DNA from: DATKXO01 sp035528995
GTDB taxonomy: Bacteria > Planctomycetota > Phycisphaerae > UBA1845
Direction of reading: 5' to 3'
DNA: 6,529 bases
Assembly (NCBI GenBank): GCA_035528995.1
Contig: DATKXO010000371.1
Span: forward strand, 1 to 6,529
Shown: positions 5,011 to 6,529 of the stretch, piece by piece
Layout of the letters: every line of letters starts with the position of its first letter
Position numbering within the stretch: position 1 is the stretch's first letter
Position numbers and translations under genes: made by a program
Notes under the pieces: model-generated
What the model saw: only the letters and a program-made list of their open reading frames with translations
Databases searched by the model: none
What the model was told of the DNA's origin: nothing

Positions 5011-5083
5011 TGCCGATTGGGTGGTCGGCGTGTCCGGGCTACAGAGTCCGCGCGAACTGAAGTTCGCGGCTCGTCAATCGGCA
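5011..5083. repeat. Palindrome C with flanking 9-bp inverted repeats
   Basis: The core hairpin is CGCGAAC (5051-5057), loop TGAA, GTTCGCG (5062-5068). CCGCGCGAACT (5048-5058) and CGGCTCGT (5067-5074) match the ends of palindrome A at 3331-3378. Outside this, TGCCGATTG (5011-5019) and CAATCGGCA (5075-5083) are perfect inverted repeats. It sits between the convergent metK and transporter genes. No T-run follows the hairpin on either strand, so it is not a classical terminator. Confidence 0.6.
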
Positions 5084-5103
5084 GAGTCGTGCTGGAACTG
5101 GCC

Positions 5104-6529
5104 TCAGAACGGCCAGACCGACGGGACGACCAGGATCGTGGTGATGCCCATCACCACGTTCATGGAGAGGCCGATCTTGAGGTAGTCGGAGAAACGGTAG
5201 CCGCCAGGGCCGTAGACCATCAGGTTGGTCTGGTATCCGAGGGGCGTGGCGAAGCTGGCCGATGCCGCCACCATGATGGTGATGACGAAGGGCATGAAGC
5301 TGACCTGAAGTTCATCGGCGCTTGCGGCGGCGATGGGGAAGATGAGGGCCGCGGCGGCGTTGTTGGTGATGATCTCGGTGAAGAGACTGGTGAGGGCATA
5401 GACCACAGCCAAGGCGATCAACGGATTCTGGCCTCCCAGAGCGAGCAACCGCCCGGCGATGACGCCCGCGGCGCCGGTCTGGTACAGGGCCTGTCCGATG
5501 CCCAAGGCCGCGGCAATCACCAGGATGACCTGCCAGTCCACGCTACGTCGGGCGGCCGATGCCGAGCAACTGCGGGTGATGAGCATGAGCCCTGCGGCGA
5601 GCATGGCCCCCACCAGCATGCTCAACCAACCCATGGCCACGACGGTGACCATAGCGACGAGGATGAGGGTGGCCATCCAGGCCTTCTCGTGCCGCAAGGG
5701 CGTCGAGTCCTCGACGCGACTGACCAGGAAGAAGTCGCGGCTGTCGCGGTATTGCTCGGCCAGGCCGGGGTGGGCCTCGAGGAGGACGGTGTCGGCGGGT
5801 CGCAGGACAATGTCGCCGACCTTGGCCCGAATGCGCTTACCGTCGCGGGCGACGGCGATGACGACGGCGTTGTAGACGGTGCGGAACTGTCCGTCCCGGA
5901 TGGTCTTGCCCACCAGTGGGCAACTGTTGGAGACGACGGCCTCGATGAGGCAGCGCTGGGTGCGGGGTGCGTCGAGCTTGAAGATCTGGTCGGTGGCGGG
6001 GGTGAGCCCGCGGATCTTCTGCAGATCGCTGACCGACTCGACAATGCCGACGAAGACGAGACGGTCGTTGCCCTGAAGGCGCTGCTGTGGACCGACGACC
6101 TGGAGCAGGGTGCCGCCGCGCTCGATCTCCATCAGATACATGCCGGGCAGATGGCGCAGGCCGGCCTCCTCGATGGTCCTGCCGACCAGTGGGCTGCCGG
6201 GCTGGACGAGCATCTCGACGGAGTACTCGCGGGGATTGTCCATCAGGCTCATGACCGATTTGCGCTCGGGGAGCAGCCAGCGACTCGCGATGATGACGTA
6301 GACGATCCCGATCACAGCGCAGGGCAGTCCGACCCAGGCGATATCGAACATGCCCAGCGGGGGGAGGTCGGTCTCGGAGATGACCAGCCCGTTAACCACC
6401 AGGTTGGTGCTGGTGCCGATGAGGGTGCAGGTGCCGCCGAGAATCGAGGCATAGCTCAGCGGGATCATCAGCTTGGAGACGCTGAGTCGCAGCTTCTTGG
6501 CCCAGTCGCCGACGACCGGGATCATCATG
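5104..6529 (-). CDS. SLC13/DASS-family transporter with two TrkA_C domains, N-terminus cut by window edge
   Basis: Inner-membrane, probably sodium-coupled anion transporter (sulfate or dicarboxylate type; substrate not determinable). About 475 codons are visible. The ATG at 6528 is almost certainly internal, because the protein begins within the first transporter repeat (PVVGDWAKKL, then SKLMIPLSYASILGGTCTLIGTSTNL). Numbering from that Met, the first SNT-type motif GTSTNL is at 38-43. Two cytoplasmic RCK C-terminal (TrkA_C) domains follow at about 105-185 (SPLVGRTIEEAGL) and 190-285 (CPLVGKTIRDGQF). The second half returns to membrane segments from about 295, with ITNNAAAALIFPIA at 387-400 and TPLGYQTNLMVYGPGGY near 428-444. 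This order matches the SAC1-like branch of the family. It ends SVWPF with TGA at 5106-5104. It converges on metK, with no intrinsic terminator seen on its own strand. Confidence 0.93.
   Translation of the reverse strand, partial: MMIPVVGDWAKKLRLSVSKLMIPLSYASILGGTCTLIGTSTNLVVNGLVISETDLPPLGMFDIAWVGLPCAVIGIVYVIIASRWLLPERKSVMSLMDNPREYSVEMLVQPGSPLVGRTIEEAGLRHLPGMYLMEIERGGTLLQVVGPQQRLQGNDRLVFVGIVESVSDLQKIRGLTPATDQIFKLDAPRTQRCLIEAVVSNSCPLVGKTIRDGQFRTVYNAVVIAVARDGKRIRAKVGDIVLRPADTVLLEAHPGLAEQYRDSRDFFLVSRVEDSTPLRHEKAWMATLILVAMVTVVAMGWLSMLVGAMLAAGLMLITRSCSASAARRSVDWQVILVIAAALGIGQALYQTGAAGVIAGRLLALGGQNPLIALAVVYALTSLFTEIITNNAAAALIFPIAAASADELQVSFMPFVITIMVAASASFATPLGYQTNLMVYGPGGYRFSDYLKIGLSMNVVMGITTILVVPSVWPF

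Noticed and set aside
5459..5875. 138-codon plus-strand open frame
   Set aside because: Antisense to the transporter membrane and TrkA_C region, which has strong family motifs; its own translation has no recognisable domain.

Overview
The window is high-GC bacterial DNA holding six solid genes, one plausible small ORF, and intergenic DNA rich in palindromes. Several things suggest a member of the Planctomycetota or a related phylum: a dimeric-type glycyl-tRNA synthetase, GTG starts with few strong Shine-Dalgarno sites, a pseudopilin-like protein with a single N-terminal membrane segment, and GTGCCAC-type dispersed palindromes. No rRNA or other phylogenetic marker is present, so this placement is inference.

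Layout. (1) Positions 1-1313, minus strand: the N-terminal 437 codons of glycyl-tRNA synthetase, cut by the left edge. (2) 1314-1929: a long divergent intergenic region with several hairpins, a possible 28-residue membrane peptide (1696-1782) with a good ribosome binding site, and a terminator-like hairpin after it (1828-1859). (3) 1930-3273, plus strand: three overlapping genes that look like one operon, namely a membrane-anchored pseudopilin-like protein, a small zinc-ribbon/coiled-coil protein, and a four-cluster ferredoxin of the MauM/NapG type. (4) 3274-3630: a spacer with two complex palindromic elements, then a sigma70-like promoter for metK. (5) 3631-4860, plus strand: S-adenosylmethionine synthetase, followed by a GC hairpin and T-run. 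(6) 4861-5103: a convergent spacer with another palindrome that shares its ends with one of those upstream of metK. (7) 5104-6529, minus strand: the C-terminal 475 or so codons of an SLC13/DASS-type transporter with two TrkA_C (RCK C-terminal) domains, cut by the right edge.

The housekeeping genes (glycyl-tRNA synthetase, metK) and the transporter show no functional link to each other. The three-gene operon is the only group likely to act together. It pairs an Fe-S electron-transfer protein with a zinc-binding protein and a membrane-anchored protein, but its role cannot be read from the sequence.

I found no clear new defence or mobile system. The most unusual content is the family of mosaic palindromes between genes, the altered insertion domain of the glycyl-tRNA synthetase, and the three-gene cassette.
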